Source: Sphingomonas citricola (GTDB lineage Bacteria; Pseudomonadota; Alphaproteobacteria; Sphingomonadales; Sphingomonadaceae). Taken from it: DNA of 64,000 nucleotides. Under the pieces are notes generated by a model. It was not told the DNA's origin and made no database searches. It was given only the letters and a program-made list of their open reading frames with translations. Location of the stretch: the NCBI RefSeq assembly GCF_019429535.1, contig NZ_JAHXZM010000004.1:62001-126000 (forward strand), given 5' to 3'. This document shows positions 56,900 through 64,000 of this stretch, one piece after another (the stretch's first letter is position 1; every line of letters begins with the position of its first letter). The translations under genes were made by a program, and so were the position numbers.

Positions 56900-57751
56900 T
56901 CATTTGGCCGGCAGCGCGATCTCGAACATGGTCGGCCACAGCTTGCCGGTGACGAACAGGCGGCGCTTGCCCGCGTCCCAGGCGATGCCGTTGGCGACCG
57001 CTTCGGGGTTGGTCGCCCCCACCTCGGCGACGATCGCGCGCAGGTCGACGATCGCGGTGACGTGGCCGTTCGCGGGATCGATCCGCACGAGGAACGGCGC
57101 GTGCCAGACGTTGGCGAGGATCGCGCCGTCGACCCATTCGAGCTCGTTGATCTGCGTGATCGGGCGACCGTTGAGCGTGACGTCGAGACGGCGCTGCTCG
57201 GCGAGCGTCACCGGATCGTGGAACGTGAGCGTCGCCGACCCGTCCGAGCGGGTCAGCGCGCGACCGTCGCTGGTCAGCCCCCATCCCTCGCCGGTATAGC
57301 GCGCAGTACCGAGCGGCTTGAGCGTGCGCGCGGACCAGCGATGCGCGATGCCGTCGTGCCACGTCAGGCTGACCAGCCGGTCCTTGTAAGCCGCCAGTCC
57401 CTCGCCGAACTGCGCGGGCGGGATGACCGCGCGCGCAGTCACCTTGCCGGTCGTCAGATCGACGCGGCGCACGTCGGAGCGGCCCTCGAGCCCGACGCTC
57501 TCGTACAAGGCGCCGTCGTGCCAGACGAGCCCTTCGGTGAAGGCCTGCGCGTCGTGCGGGAAGCGGGCGACGACGCGCGGGGTCAGGAGCGGCGGACGCG
57601 CGGCAGCTGAAGTGCCCGATGCGTCATTCGCCGCCGCCGGGGCGGTCGCGGCCGGCCGTCGCGGCGCGGGCACGTCGGGCGCGTGCAAGGTGAGCGCGGC
57701 ACCGGCCGCCGCGAGCGCCACTGTGGGAACGACCAACCAACGCAGCGTCAT
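56900..57751 (-). CDS. Glutaminyl-peptide cyclotransferase
   Basis: This family converts N-terminal Gln of peptides to pyroglutamate. The 283-residue protein has an N-terminal hydrophobic signal or anchor (about 3-24, LRWLVVPTVALAAAGAAL), an Ala/Pro linker, then a five-bladed beta propeller. QAFTEGLVWHDGALYES, LEGRSDVRRVDLTTGK, FGEGLAAYKDRLVSLTWHDG and INELEWVDGAILANVWH are conserved blade motifs of the plant/bacterial QC type. It is likely periplasmic. The ATG at 57751 begins the signal. The adjacent cold-shock gene ends 113 bases away, upstream. Confidence 0.9.
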   Translation of the reverse strand: MTLRWLVVPTVALAAAGAALTLHAPDVPAPRRPAATAPAAANDASGTSAAARPPLLTPRVVARFPHDAQAFTEGLVWHDGALYESVGLEGRSDVRRVDLTTGKVTARAVIPPAQFGEGLAAYKDRLVSLTWHDGIAHRWSARTLKPLGTARYTGEGWGLTSDGRALTRSDGSATLTFHDPVTLAEQRRLDVTLNGRPITQINELEWVDGAILANVWHAPFLVRIDPANGHVTAIVDLRAIVAEVGATNPEAVANGIAWDAGKRRLFVTGKLWPTMFEIALPAK

Positions 57752-57809
57752 GTCTGCCACCTTGCCTTGCTTGTTGCGAATGCGGTCACGCGCATACGCC
57801 TGAACGCGA

Positions 57810-57842
57810 ACGGCCCGCCCGGCATCGTGCCGAACGGGCCGT
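57810..57842 (-). terminator. Bipartite hairpin after the cold-shock gene
   Basis: ACGGCCCG at 57810-57817 pairs with CGGGCCGT at 57835-57842, and an inner CGGCA/TGCCG stem closes the loop. It lies 22 bases beyond the stop of the cold-shock gene on the minus strand. There is no T run, so it may be a rho-assisted or weak terminator. Confidence 0.55.
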
Positions 57843-57863
57843 CCCAATCACCTGATCGGTCGA

Positions 57864-58688
57864 TCAGCTGTTCGGTGCGAGATTCACCGCTGCGTACTTG
57901 CCACGACGATCGACCTCGATCTCGAAGCTGAGACGGTCGCCCTCGTTGAGCGTCGGCATGCCCGCACGCTCGACGGCCGAGATGTGGACAAACGCGTCCG
58001 GCTGGCCATCGTCGCGCTGAATGAAGCCGAAGCCCTTCATCGCGTTGAAGAACTTGACCGTGCCGGTCGCCTTCTCGCCGGTCAGCGAACGCTGCGGAGC
58101 ACCACCGGCGCCGCCGCGCGGGCCGCCCGGCGCGCCGCCGAAGCCGCCGTCGCGCGGGGGCGCACGGTCGGTGACGGGCATCGGCTCGCCGTCGATCTTG
58201 AGGTCGGTCGCGGAGATGCGGCCGCCGCGGTCGACCAGGGTGAAGCCGAGCGGCTGACCCTCTGCCAGACCCGAGAGACCGGCCTGCTCGACCGCCGAGA
58301 TGTGCACGAACACGTCCTCGCCGCCGTCATCGCGCACGACGAAGCCGAAGCCCTTTTGCGCGTTGAAGAACTTGACCACGCCGGTGCCCTCGCCGACGAC
58401 CTGCGGGGGCATGCCGCGGCCACCGCCGCCGCCACCACCAAAGCCGCCACCGCCGCCGCGGAAGCCACCACCGCCGCCGCCGCCGAAGCCACCGCCGCCG
58501 AAGCCGCCACGGTTGCCGCCGCCGAAGCCGCCGCTGCCACCACCAAAGCCGCCGCCGCCGAAGCCGCCGCGGTCGCTGTCGAAGCCGCCGCCGAAGCCGC
58601 CGCCACCGAAATCACCGCCGCCGAAATCGTCGCGCTTGTCGCGTCCACGCCCACCGCGTGCACCGCGGCCGCCCTTGTCGTAACCCAT
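57864..58688 (-). CDS. Glycine-rich protein with two cold-shock domains
   Basis: The 274-residue protein has an N-terminal low-complexity region of about 95 residues made of Gly, Phe, Arg and Asp (FGGGGFGGG-type repeats, with RGG boxes). Two cold-shock domains follow, near 103-168 and 205-274. The first has VVKFFNAQKGFGFVVRDD and EDVFVHISAVEQAG; the second TVKFFNAMKGFGFIQRDD and DAFVHISAVERAG. RNP1 (KGFGF) and RNP2 (VFVHIS/AFVHIS) are intact in both. The protein should bind single-stranded RNA. The 255 bases upstream, before motB, probably hold its promoter and a long leader. Confidence 0.9.
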   Translation of the reverse strand: MGYDKGGRGARGGRGRDKRDDFGGGDFGGGGFGGGFDSDRGGFGGGGFGGGSGGFGGGNRGGFGGGGFGGGGGGGFRGGGGGFGGGGGGGRGMPPQVVGEGTGVVKFFNAQKGFGFVVRDDGGEDVFVHISAVEQAGLSGLAEGQPLGFTLVDRGGRISATDLKIDGEPMPVTDRAPPRDGGFGGAPGGPRGGAGGAPQRSLTGEKATGTVKFFNAMKGFGFIQRDDGQPDAFVHISAVERAGMPTLNEGDRLSFEIEVDRRGKYAAVNLAPNS

Positions 58689-58943
58689 AACCCTGTTCAA
58701 CTTCCCGGTCCGCCCGTCGCATCCATTGCGAAACCCACGTGCAGGACGGCGAACGTGGCTTTCGGGGCGCGATCGAATAAGCGCCTTGCCCCTCGCATAA
58801 CCTATCGCGAACGGCTCCGCGACTCGTTTTGTGCAAGGTTCGGCGCGAAAAACGCGGTTTGTGCTAAATCTATCGCAAGCAACGCACAGCGTACCGCACC
58901 CGCCGGACTTTACCAAGCATTGTCGCCGCGCGGATCGCGTCGA

Positions 58944-59849
58944 TCAGGCGCCGAAGGTGCCCGCGCGGTACAGCAGGGTGATGGCGACGCGGCGGTTGCG
59001 CGGATCGCCCGGTGACTTCACGATCATCGGTTCGCGGTCGGCGACCCCTTCGATACGGTGGAACCGCGATTCGGGGATGCCCGCGAGCGCCAGCCGCCGC
59101 CGCGTCGCCTCAGCACGGCCCGACGAGAGCATCCAGTTGTTCATTGCGCGCGGGTCGCCGTACGGCAGACTGTCGGTATGGCCGCGGATCATGATCGGGT
59201 TGCTGGTCGCCGTGATCCCGCTTGCCACCGTGCCGATCAGCTCGGACGCGCGCGGGTCGAGCGCGGTCGTGCCGAGCGCGAACATCGAGTAATCGGCGTC
59301 GTCGACTAGGTCGATCCGCATGCCGTCGGGCGTCATGGTGAAGCGGATGTGCTTGGCGAGCTTCGCGATGTCGGCCTTCATCGCCATGCGCTGCATGACC
59401 TCGCGCTTCAGCTTGGCGAAGTTCTTCTGATCCTCCGCCATCACCTGGCGCGGGCTGCTGCGGATCGACCCCTTGGGGCCGAAGCCGTTCTGCGGCCCGC
59501 CGGTCGATTCGGTCACGGTCGCGAGCGCCTGCATCGCCGACTGTCCGGACTTCGGCCCCAGCCGTTCCTGCGACATCAGCGACTCGCCGCCGAACGGCCC
59601 GATCCCGCCGATCCCCTTCGACTTGGTGTCGATCAGCGTCGGCGCGAAATAGTCGGCGATCCCCTTGCGCTGCTTCTCGGTCGTCGCGCCAAGCAGCCAC
59701 AGCAGCAGGAAGAACGCCATCATCGCGGTGACGAAATCGGCGTAGGCGACTTTCCACGCGCCGCCGTGGTGGCCGCCGTGACCCTCGACGTAGATCTTCT
59801 TGACGATGATCTTGGGCGGCACATTGGCGCCGTGGGGTGCGCGCGCCAC
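58944..59849 (-). CDS. motB: Flagellar motor stator protein MotB
   Basis: The 301-residue protein has one membrane helix with the proton-channel Asp in AYADFVTAMMAFFLLLWLLG (about residue 38), a plug segment, and a C-terminal OmpA-like peptidoglycan-binding domain with IMIRGHTDSLPYGDPRAMNN and SSGRAEATRRRLALAGI. The start is a GTG. It follows motA by one base and forms the stator with it. Confidence 0.96.
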   Translation of the reverse strand: MARAPHGANVPPKIIVKKIYVEGHGGHHGGAWKVAYADFVTAMMAFFLLLWLLGATTEKQRKGIADYFAPTLIDTKSKGIGGIGPFGGESLMSQERLGPKSGQSAMQALATVTESTGGPQNGFGPKGSIRSSPRQVMAEDQKNFAKLKREVMQRMAMKADIAKLAKHIRFTMTPDGMRIDLVDDADYSMFALGTTALDPRASELIGTVASGITATSNPIMIRGHTDSLPYGDPRAMNNWMLSSGRAEATRRRLALAGIPESRFHRIEGVADREPMIVKSPGDPRNRRVAITLLYRAGTFGA

Positions 59850-59850
59850 G

Positions 59851-60714
59851 TTACTTGCCGCGCAGACCGTCGAACACTTCGGCGAAGCCGGGCTGGTTCT
59901 TGTGCTGGATACCCGAGCGCGCCGCCTCGATCACCAGCGGCTGCGGGTGGCCGTGGAGCGAGGCGATGATGATCTGCTTGACCACGTGATAGATCGCGGC
60001 GTCGGCGTCGATCACCTGCTTCAACCGCCCCGCGAGTGGCGAGACGATGCCGTAGGCCAGCAGCACGCCCATGAACGTGCCGACCAGCGCCGAGCCGATC
60101 ATCGCGCCGAGGATCGACGGCGGCTTGTCGATCGAGCCCATCGTCTTCACGATGCCGAGCACCGCCGCGACAATGCCGAGCGCGGGCAGCGCGTCGGCGA
60201 GGCTCGACAGCGTCGTGTGCGGCCCCTCGACCTCGTGGTGGTGGGTCTTGATCGCATTGTCCATCACGTCCTCGACCGCGTGGACGTCGAGCGTGCCAGA
60301 CGAGACGACGACGAGGCGCAAGGTGTCGGCGATCAGATTGACCAGCGTGTGGTCCTTCAGCAGCCGCGGATATTCGGCGAAGACCGCGGAGGAATTGGGA
60401 TCCTCGACATGCGGCTCGAGCGCGATCGGCCCTTCCATCCGCAGCATCTTCATCAGTTTCGACACGAGGAAGATGACGTCGAGATAATCCTGCTTCTTGT
60501 ACTTGGGGCCCTTGAACACCTTGGCGAGGCCGCCGCCCATCGCCTTCAGTTCCTTGCCCGAATTGCCGATGATCAGCGCGCCCGCGGCGGCGCCGCCGAT
60601 GATGAGCATTTCGTGCGGGATCGCCTCGAACACGGGGCCGAGCGCGCCGCCGGTGATCGCGAAACCACCGAACACCATGACGAGTAGGACGACGAGGCCG
60701 ATGCCGGCGAACAT
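59851..60714 (-). CDS. motA: Flagellar motor stator protein MotA
   Basis: The 287-residue protein has the MotA fold with four membrane helices. MFAGIGLVVLLVMVFGGF is the first, and PALGIVAAVLGIVKTMGSID carries the conserved Pro of the channel. The large cytosolic loop between helices two and three holds the charged residues that touch FliG. It lies upstream of motB on the same strand. The 89 bases before the flgL stop contain its promoter region. Confidence 0.96.
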   Translation of the reverse strand: MFAGIGLVVLLVMVFGGFAITGGALGPVFEAIPHEMLIIGGAAAGALIIGNSGKELKAMGGGLAKVFKGPKYKKQDYLDVIFLVSKLMKMLRMEGPIALEPHVEDPNSSAVFAEYPRLLKDHTLVNLIADTLRLVVVSSGTLDVHAVEDVMDNAIKTHHHEVEGPHTTLSSLADALPALGIVAAVLGIVKTMGSIDKPPSILGAMIGSALVGTFMGVLLAYGIVSPLAGRLKQVIDADAAIYHVVKQIIIASLHGHPQPLVIEAARSGIQHKNQPGFAEVFDGLRGK

Positions 60715-60803
60715 GCGCGATTCCCTGAACTGTTCGGGTCGTGGTTAACAGCTGGGTGGTAGCGAAGAGGTTAAGCCCGCGTGCTTTTGCACGCTGCCCG
60801 CGA

Positions 60804-61718
60804 TCAGCGGATGTAGTCGAACAGCGACAGTTGCGAGAGCTTGGAAAAGCTCGCCTGCGTCGCCGAGAGGATCGTCATCGTCTTCTGCAATTCGGTGATC
60901 GCAGAAGTGACGTCGACGTCCTCCATGTCCGATCGCGCCGCCTCGCGGTCGGTCGACACCTGCGTGAAATACGTCGCCTGCAGGTCGACGCGGACCGCGC
61001 GCGCGCCGACCGAGGCCTGCGCCTGCGTGGTCTGCGCGGTGATGGTCGACAGGTCGCCGACATCCTCGCTCGACAGTGTATCGCCCGCCTCGAGCGTCGC
61101 GATCATGTCGGTCAGGACGGTGCCGAGATCGCGCCCCTCCTTGATCGTCAGCACGTCGCGCGCGGCGACGCTCGGCTGGACGGTCTGCCCGTCGCCGATC
61201 GGGATCGCGGAGGGCTGCCCCGCGGCGAAGGCGAGCGCACCCGTCGCGAGCTGGGTCACCGCGGGTGTCTCACCCTTCCCCGCCGCGGGCGCCTCCGAAC
61301 CACCGAACAACGGCGCGCCGCGCGCGTCCTTTGCATTGGCGAGCCCGACGATGCTGGCGAGCACGTCCTTCAACTGTACCGCGATCGCCTTTTTCGCGTC
61401 GGCGGACAGCGTGCCGTTGCCCGCCTGGACGACGAGCTCGTTCGCCTTCTGCAACTGGTCGCCGATCGAGCCGAGCGTCGAGTCGGCCTGCGCCAGCACG
61501 CCCTGCGCGATCTTGACGTTGGCGCTGTAGGCGGTGTCGTTCGCCCCCGCGGTGCGCAGCCCCTGGAGCCGCTGATAGGCGACCGAATCGTCGGACGGGG
61601 CCTGCAGCCGCTTGCCCGTCGACACCTGTACCTGCAGCGCCTCGGCGCGCTGCGTCAGCGCGTTCATCGATGCAGCGGAGCGGCCGTAGAACCCGCTCGT
61701 GGCGAAACTGACCGACAT
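60804..61718 (-). CDS. flgL: Flagellar hook-associated protein 3 (hook-filament junction)
   Basis: The 304-residue protein starts MSVSFATSGFYGRSAASMNAL and has the flagellin-type N- and C-terminal coiled-coil ends: VQVSTGKRLQAPSDDSVAYQ and DVTSAITELQKTMTILSATQ. FlgL sits between FlgK and the filament. The ATG at 61718 overlaps the flgK stop (ATGA); a TTG three bases earlier is less likely. Confidence 0.92.
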   Translation of the reverse strand: MSVSFATSGFYGRSAASMNALTQRAEALQVQVSTGKRLQAPSDDSVAYQRLQGLRTAGANDTAYSANVKIAQGVLAQADSTLGSIGDQLQKANELVVQAGNGTLSADAKKAIAVQLKDVLASIVGLANAKDARGAPLFGGSEAPAAGKGETPAVTQLATGALAFAAGQPSAIPIGDGQTVQPSVAARDVLTIKEGRDLGTVLTDMIATLEAGDTLSSEDVGDLSTITAQTTQAQASVGARAVRVDLQATYFTQVSTDREAARSDMEDVDVTSAITELQKTMTILSATQASFSKLSQLSLFDYIR

Positions 61719-63052
61719 CAACGGATCTCCATCAGCGACTGGAACACGTCCTTCGCGACCGAGATGACGCGGCTGGAGGCCTGATACGCCTGCTGGAAGC
61801 GCAGCAGCTGGACCGCCTCGTCGTCGAGATTGACCGCGCTGACCGAGTCGCGCGCGGTGATCGCGCCGGTGAGGATCGCGTTCTGCGCCTCGCCCACGAT
61901 CTTGCGGTTGGCGATCGCGGCGGCATTGCCCGCGACGAGGCCGGTGATCCCCGCCTCGTAATCACCGCTCGCGCGTGTTGCCTGGAGATTGGCGAGATTG
62001 CTGCCGTCGCGCGTGCCGCCGCCGACCGACGCGGCGGCGATCTGTTTGGGATCGGTGATCGCGACCGTGAGCCGCGTGGTGTCGGCCGGATCGACCGCGA
62101 ACATCGCCGCGCCCGCATCGTTGTTCAGGTCGCGGCCCTGCGCCTGCACGTCGTTGACGCCCGCGGCGAAATCACGTGCGGTGTCGGCGACGAGCCCGCG
62201 CGTGTCGACGATGCGCTGCGCGGCGTCCGCGATGCCGGCGAGCGAGCCGCCGTTCGGCTGGAACGTCGCGCTGTCCTTGCCGCCCGTGACCGTGAAGGTG
62301 ACGTTGCCCTGCGCGCTGCGTGCGTAGGAGACGCGCCCCGCGCTGCCGCCCGACACGAGCGTCGGGCCGGTGTCGCCGCCGAGCCTGACATTCGCGCGAC
62401 CCGCCGCGTCGAACGTCGCCGTCACGTCGGACAGCGCGCTCATCTGCTCGAGGAGCTGGTCGCGTTGATCGGCGAGGCTCGCGGCCCCCGCGCTGCCCGC
62501 GGTCGCCTTGCCGAGCCCGTCATTCACCTTCGCGAGCGCGCCGGCGAGATTGGACAAGGTTGCAGCGTCGCCGTCGGCGGTCTGGTCGAGGTCGGCCATG
62601 ACCTGCGTCAGCGCGGCACCCGTGGCGGCGAACCCCGCCGCGACGCCCTGCGCGTTCTCGAGCATGACGCTGCGCTGCGCGAGCGAGGCGGGATCAGCGG
62701 CGAGCGCGGTCGCCGAGGTATAGAAACTGGTGAGCCGCCCCGACACGTCGGCGCCGGTCAGCGCGGTCTGGATCCGGTCGAGCCAGGCCGAGCCCGCCTG
62801 CGTGCGCGACAGGTCGGCTCCTGCGCTGCGCACCGCGGCCGACCGGATTGCGTCGGCTGCGCGCTGCGTGCCGGTGACGGTCACGCCGTAGCCATTGATC
62901 CCCTTGACCCCGGCGGCGGACACTTCCGCCATCTGCGCGGTGCGGCGGACGTAGCCGGCGGTGCCGGCGTTGGCGATATTCTCCGACGTCGTCGTCAGCG
63001 CGCCCTGGAACGCGCGAACGCCGCTGGCGCCGATGGAGAGGAGATCGCTCAT
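61718..63052 (-). CDS. flgK: Flagellar hook-associated protein 1
   Basis: The 444-residue protein begins MSDLLSIGASGVRAFQGAL with the flagellar rod-type SENIANAGTAGYVRRTAQM and ends with AVNLDDEAVQLLRFQQAYQA, the conserved C-terminal flagellar basal-body motif. The central domain is variable. FlgK is the first hook-filament junction protein. It is coupled to flgJ upstream and flgL downstream by ATGA overlaps. Confidence 0.95.
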   Translation of the reverse strand: MSDLLSIGASGVRAFQGALTTTSENIANAGTAGYVRRTAQMAEVSAAGVKGINGYGVTVTGTQRAADAIRSAAVRSAGADLSRTQAGSAWLDRIQTALTGADVSGRLTSFYTSATALAADPASLAQRSVMLENAQGVAAGFAATGAALTQVMADLDQTADGDAATLSNLAGALAKVNDGLGKATAGSAGAASLADQRDQLLEQMSALSDVTATFDAAGRANVRLGGDTGPTLVSGGSAGRVSYARSAQGNVTFTVTGGKDSATFQPNGGSLAGIADAAQRIVDTRGLVADTARDFAAGVNDVQAQGRDLNNDAGAAMFAVDPADTTRLTVAITDPKQIAAASVGGGTRDGSNLANLQATRASGDYEAGITGLVAGNAAAIANRKIVGEAQNAILTGAITARDSVSAVNLDDEAVQLLRFQQAYQASSRVISVAKDVFQSLMEIR

Positions 63053-63390
63053 CCCGGCAGCGTGCCACCGCCCTCGTTAAGATTCGGTTGCCCGCGGCTG
63101 AGGAAATCGGTCATCGCGCGGCCGATGCCGAGCGGGGTGTGCTCGGCCATCGCCTGCACCGTCTTCTGGTCCTGCATGTCGCGGAACGTGTCCAGCGCCT
63201 TGCTGTCGAACAATGGATCGGCGAGCTTTGCCTGACGCATCGATTTCAGCATCATGCCGGTGAAGACCGATTCGAACTGCTGCCCCGCCTTGGCGAGATT
63301 TTCCTTGGTGTTCGCGCGCGCGAAGGTGCCGGTGGTGGCGGACGGCGTGAGCGACGCGGTCGCGCCAGCGATATTCGGGGTGTCGGTCAC
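63049..63390 (-). CDS. flgJ: FlgJ-like rod-binding protein, no muramidase domain
   Basis: The 113-residue protein has only the rod-binding part: AGQQFESVFTGMMLKSMRQA, DTFRDMQDQKTVQAM and GIGRAMTDFLSRG. E. coli FlgJ has an additional C-terminal peptidoglycan hydrolase domain, absent here as in many alphaproteobacteria. It starts at a GTG that overlaps the flgI stop (GTGA). Confidence 0.9.
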   Translation of the reverse strand: MTDTPNIAGATASLTPSATTGTFARANTKENLAKAGQQFESVFTGMMLKSMRQAKLADPLFDSKALDTFRDMQDQKTVQAMAEHTPLGIGRAMTDFLSRGQPNLNEGGGTLPG

Positions 63391-64000
63391 AGGACGATCA
63401 GCTCCGCTTTCAGGGCACCGGCTTCCTTCAGCGCCTCCAGGATCGCGACGAGGTCGGCGGGGCTCGCGCCGATCGCGTTCACCGCCTTCACCACGTCGGC
63501 GAGTTTGGGGCCGGGGTTGATCAGGAACATCGGCTTGCGCTCCTCCTCGACCGAGACGCCCGACTTGCGCTCCAGCGCGGTCTGGCCCTGGCTGAAGGGG
63601 GCGGGCTGGCTGATCCGCTGATTCTCGTCGATGCGGACGGTCAGCTTGCCGTGGGTGACGGCGGCCGCGCCGACGCGGACCGCGGAATTGATGACCACGG
63701 TGCCGGTGCGCGCGTTGACGATCACCTTGGCGGGCGGCTCGGCACTCGTCACGTCGATGTTCTCGATCGTGCTCATCAGCCCCGCACGGATGTCGGCGCC
63801 GACGGGCGCGCGTACCGCGACCGAGACCGCATCGACCGCCTGCGCGGTGCCGAAGCCCAACCGCTGGTTGATCGCGGCGGCGACGTTCTGCGCGGTCGTG
63901 AAATCGGCGCGGGCGAGGTTGTAGGTGAGGAACGGCGTATCCGCGAACCCCGTCGCGACCGCGCGCTCAACCGTCGCCCCCTCCGGGATGCGTCCGGTGC
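63387..64000 (-). CDS. flgI: Flagellar P-ring protein FlgI, C-terminal part (runs off window)
   Basis: About 204 C-terminal residues are visible and the 5' end is beyond the right edge. The visible part has GATVERAVATGFADTPFLTY, RADFTTAQNVAAAINQRLG and RTGTVVINSAVRVGAAAVTHG, and ends with PADLVAILEALKEAGALKAE, all FlgI-like. FlgI forms the periplasmic P ring around the rod. It heads the flgI-flgJ-flgK-flgL run. Confidence 0.95.
   Translation of the reverse strand, partial: TGRIPEGATVERAVATGFADTPFLTYNLARADFTTAQNVAAAINQRLGFGTAQAVDAVSVAVRAPVGADIRAGLMSTIENIDVTSAEPPAKVIVNARTGTVVINSAVRVGAAAVTHGKLTVRIDENQRISQPAPFSQGQTALERKSGVSVEEERKPMFLINPGPKLADVVKAVNAIGASPADLVAILEALKEAGALKAELIVL

Noticed and set aside
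58300..58683. A proline-rich plus-strand frame with long KPPPPP-type repeats
   Set aside because: It is the reverse complement of the glycine-rich tail of the cold-shock protein, which explains the repeats.

Overview
The window looks like chromosomal DNA from a sphingomonad-type alphaproteobacterium. It is very GC-rich and densely packed, with many four-base start/stop overlaps. The gene content fits: sphingan-like polysaccharide export, a glnK-amt operon behind a sigma-54 promoter, an rsmB/rpe/heparinase/purH block, single-domain FlgJ, and a DUF1674 protein. I saw no rRNA, tRNA, insertion sequence or CRISPR array. This assignment rests on gene content read by eye, not on a search.

Bases 1-32549 are a large exopolysaccharide (EPS) island. 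It opens with the N-terminus of an O-antigen ligase-like protein (minus strand). Facing away from it are a priming sugar-phosphate transferase, two small unknown membrane proteins and an acyltransferase. A cell-wall hydrolase and a Rap1a/Tai-like periplasmic protein follow as a divergent pair. Two export modules come next. The first, on the minus strand, is an 849-residue polymerase/ligase with Wza and Wzc. The second, on the plus strand, is an Alg14/Alg13-like split glycosyltransferase with Wza, an outer-membrane barrel and a second Wzc. A PPP-family phosphatase and a 90-residue exported membrane protein lie between them. A ten-gene minus-strand run (28967 to 18090) then supplies a phage-like beta protein, an SGNH esterase, a Wzy-like polymerase, a GT2, a Wzx-like flippase, two GT4 enzymes, an RmlD-like reductase, a Gfo/Idh dehydrogenase and an unassigned protein. 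A second acyltransferase, a UDP-glucuronate 4-epimerase-like enzyme and UDP-GlcNAc 2-epimerase close the island. Together these cover precursor supply, priming, assembly, flipping, polymerisation, decoration and kinase-controlled export.

Bases 32618-53473 are mostly housekeeping: transaldolase and transketolase, a DUF1674 protein, rsmB-rpe-heparinase-like-purH, polA coupled to another flippase, a class A beta-lactamase-like protein, nadB, a membrane protein with a cobalamin-binding-type protein behind a possible degenerate cobalamin riboswitch, a YadG-like ABC ATPase, a CHCC zinc-finger protein and tldD.

Bases 53483-57751 hold a chromosomal ccdAB toxin-antitoxin pair, two small enzymes or regulators, glnK-amt with a clear sigma-54 promoter and a strong terminator, and a glutaminyl cyclotransferase. 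Bases 57864-64000 hold a glycine-rich double cold-shock protein and flagellar genes motA, motB, flgL, flgK, flgJ (rod-binding domain only) and a partial flgI, all on the minus strand.

The points most worth a second look are the phage-like protein/SGNH esterase pair inside the EPS operon, the polymerase with a fused repeat and carbohydrate-binding-like tail, the hydrolase/Rap1a pair, the possible cobalamin riboswitch carrying an internal 16-base duplication, and a CcdB that lacks the gyrase-poisoning tryptophan.
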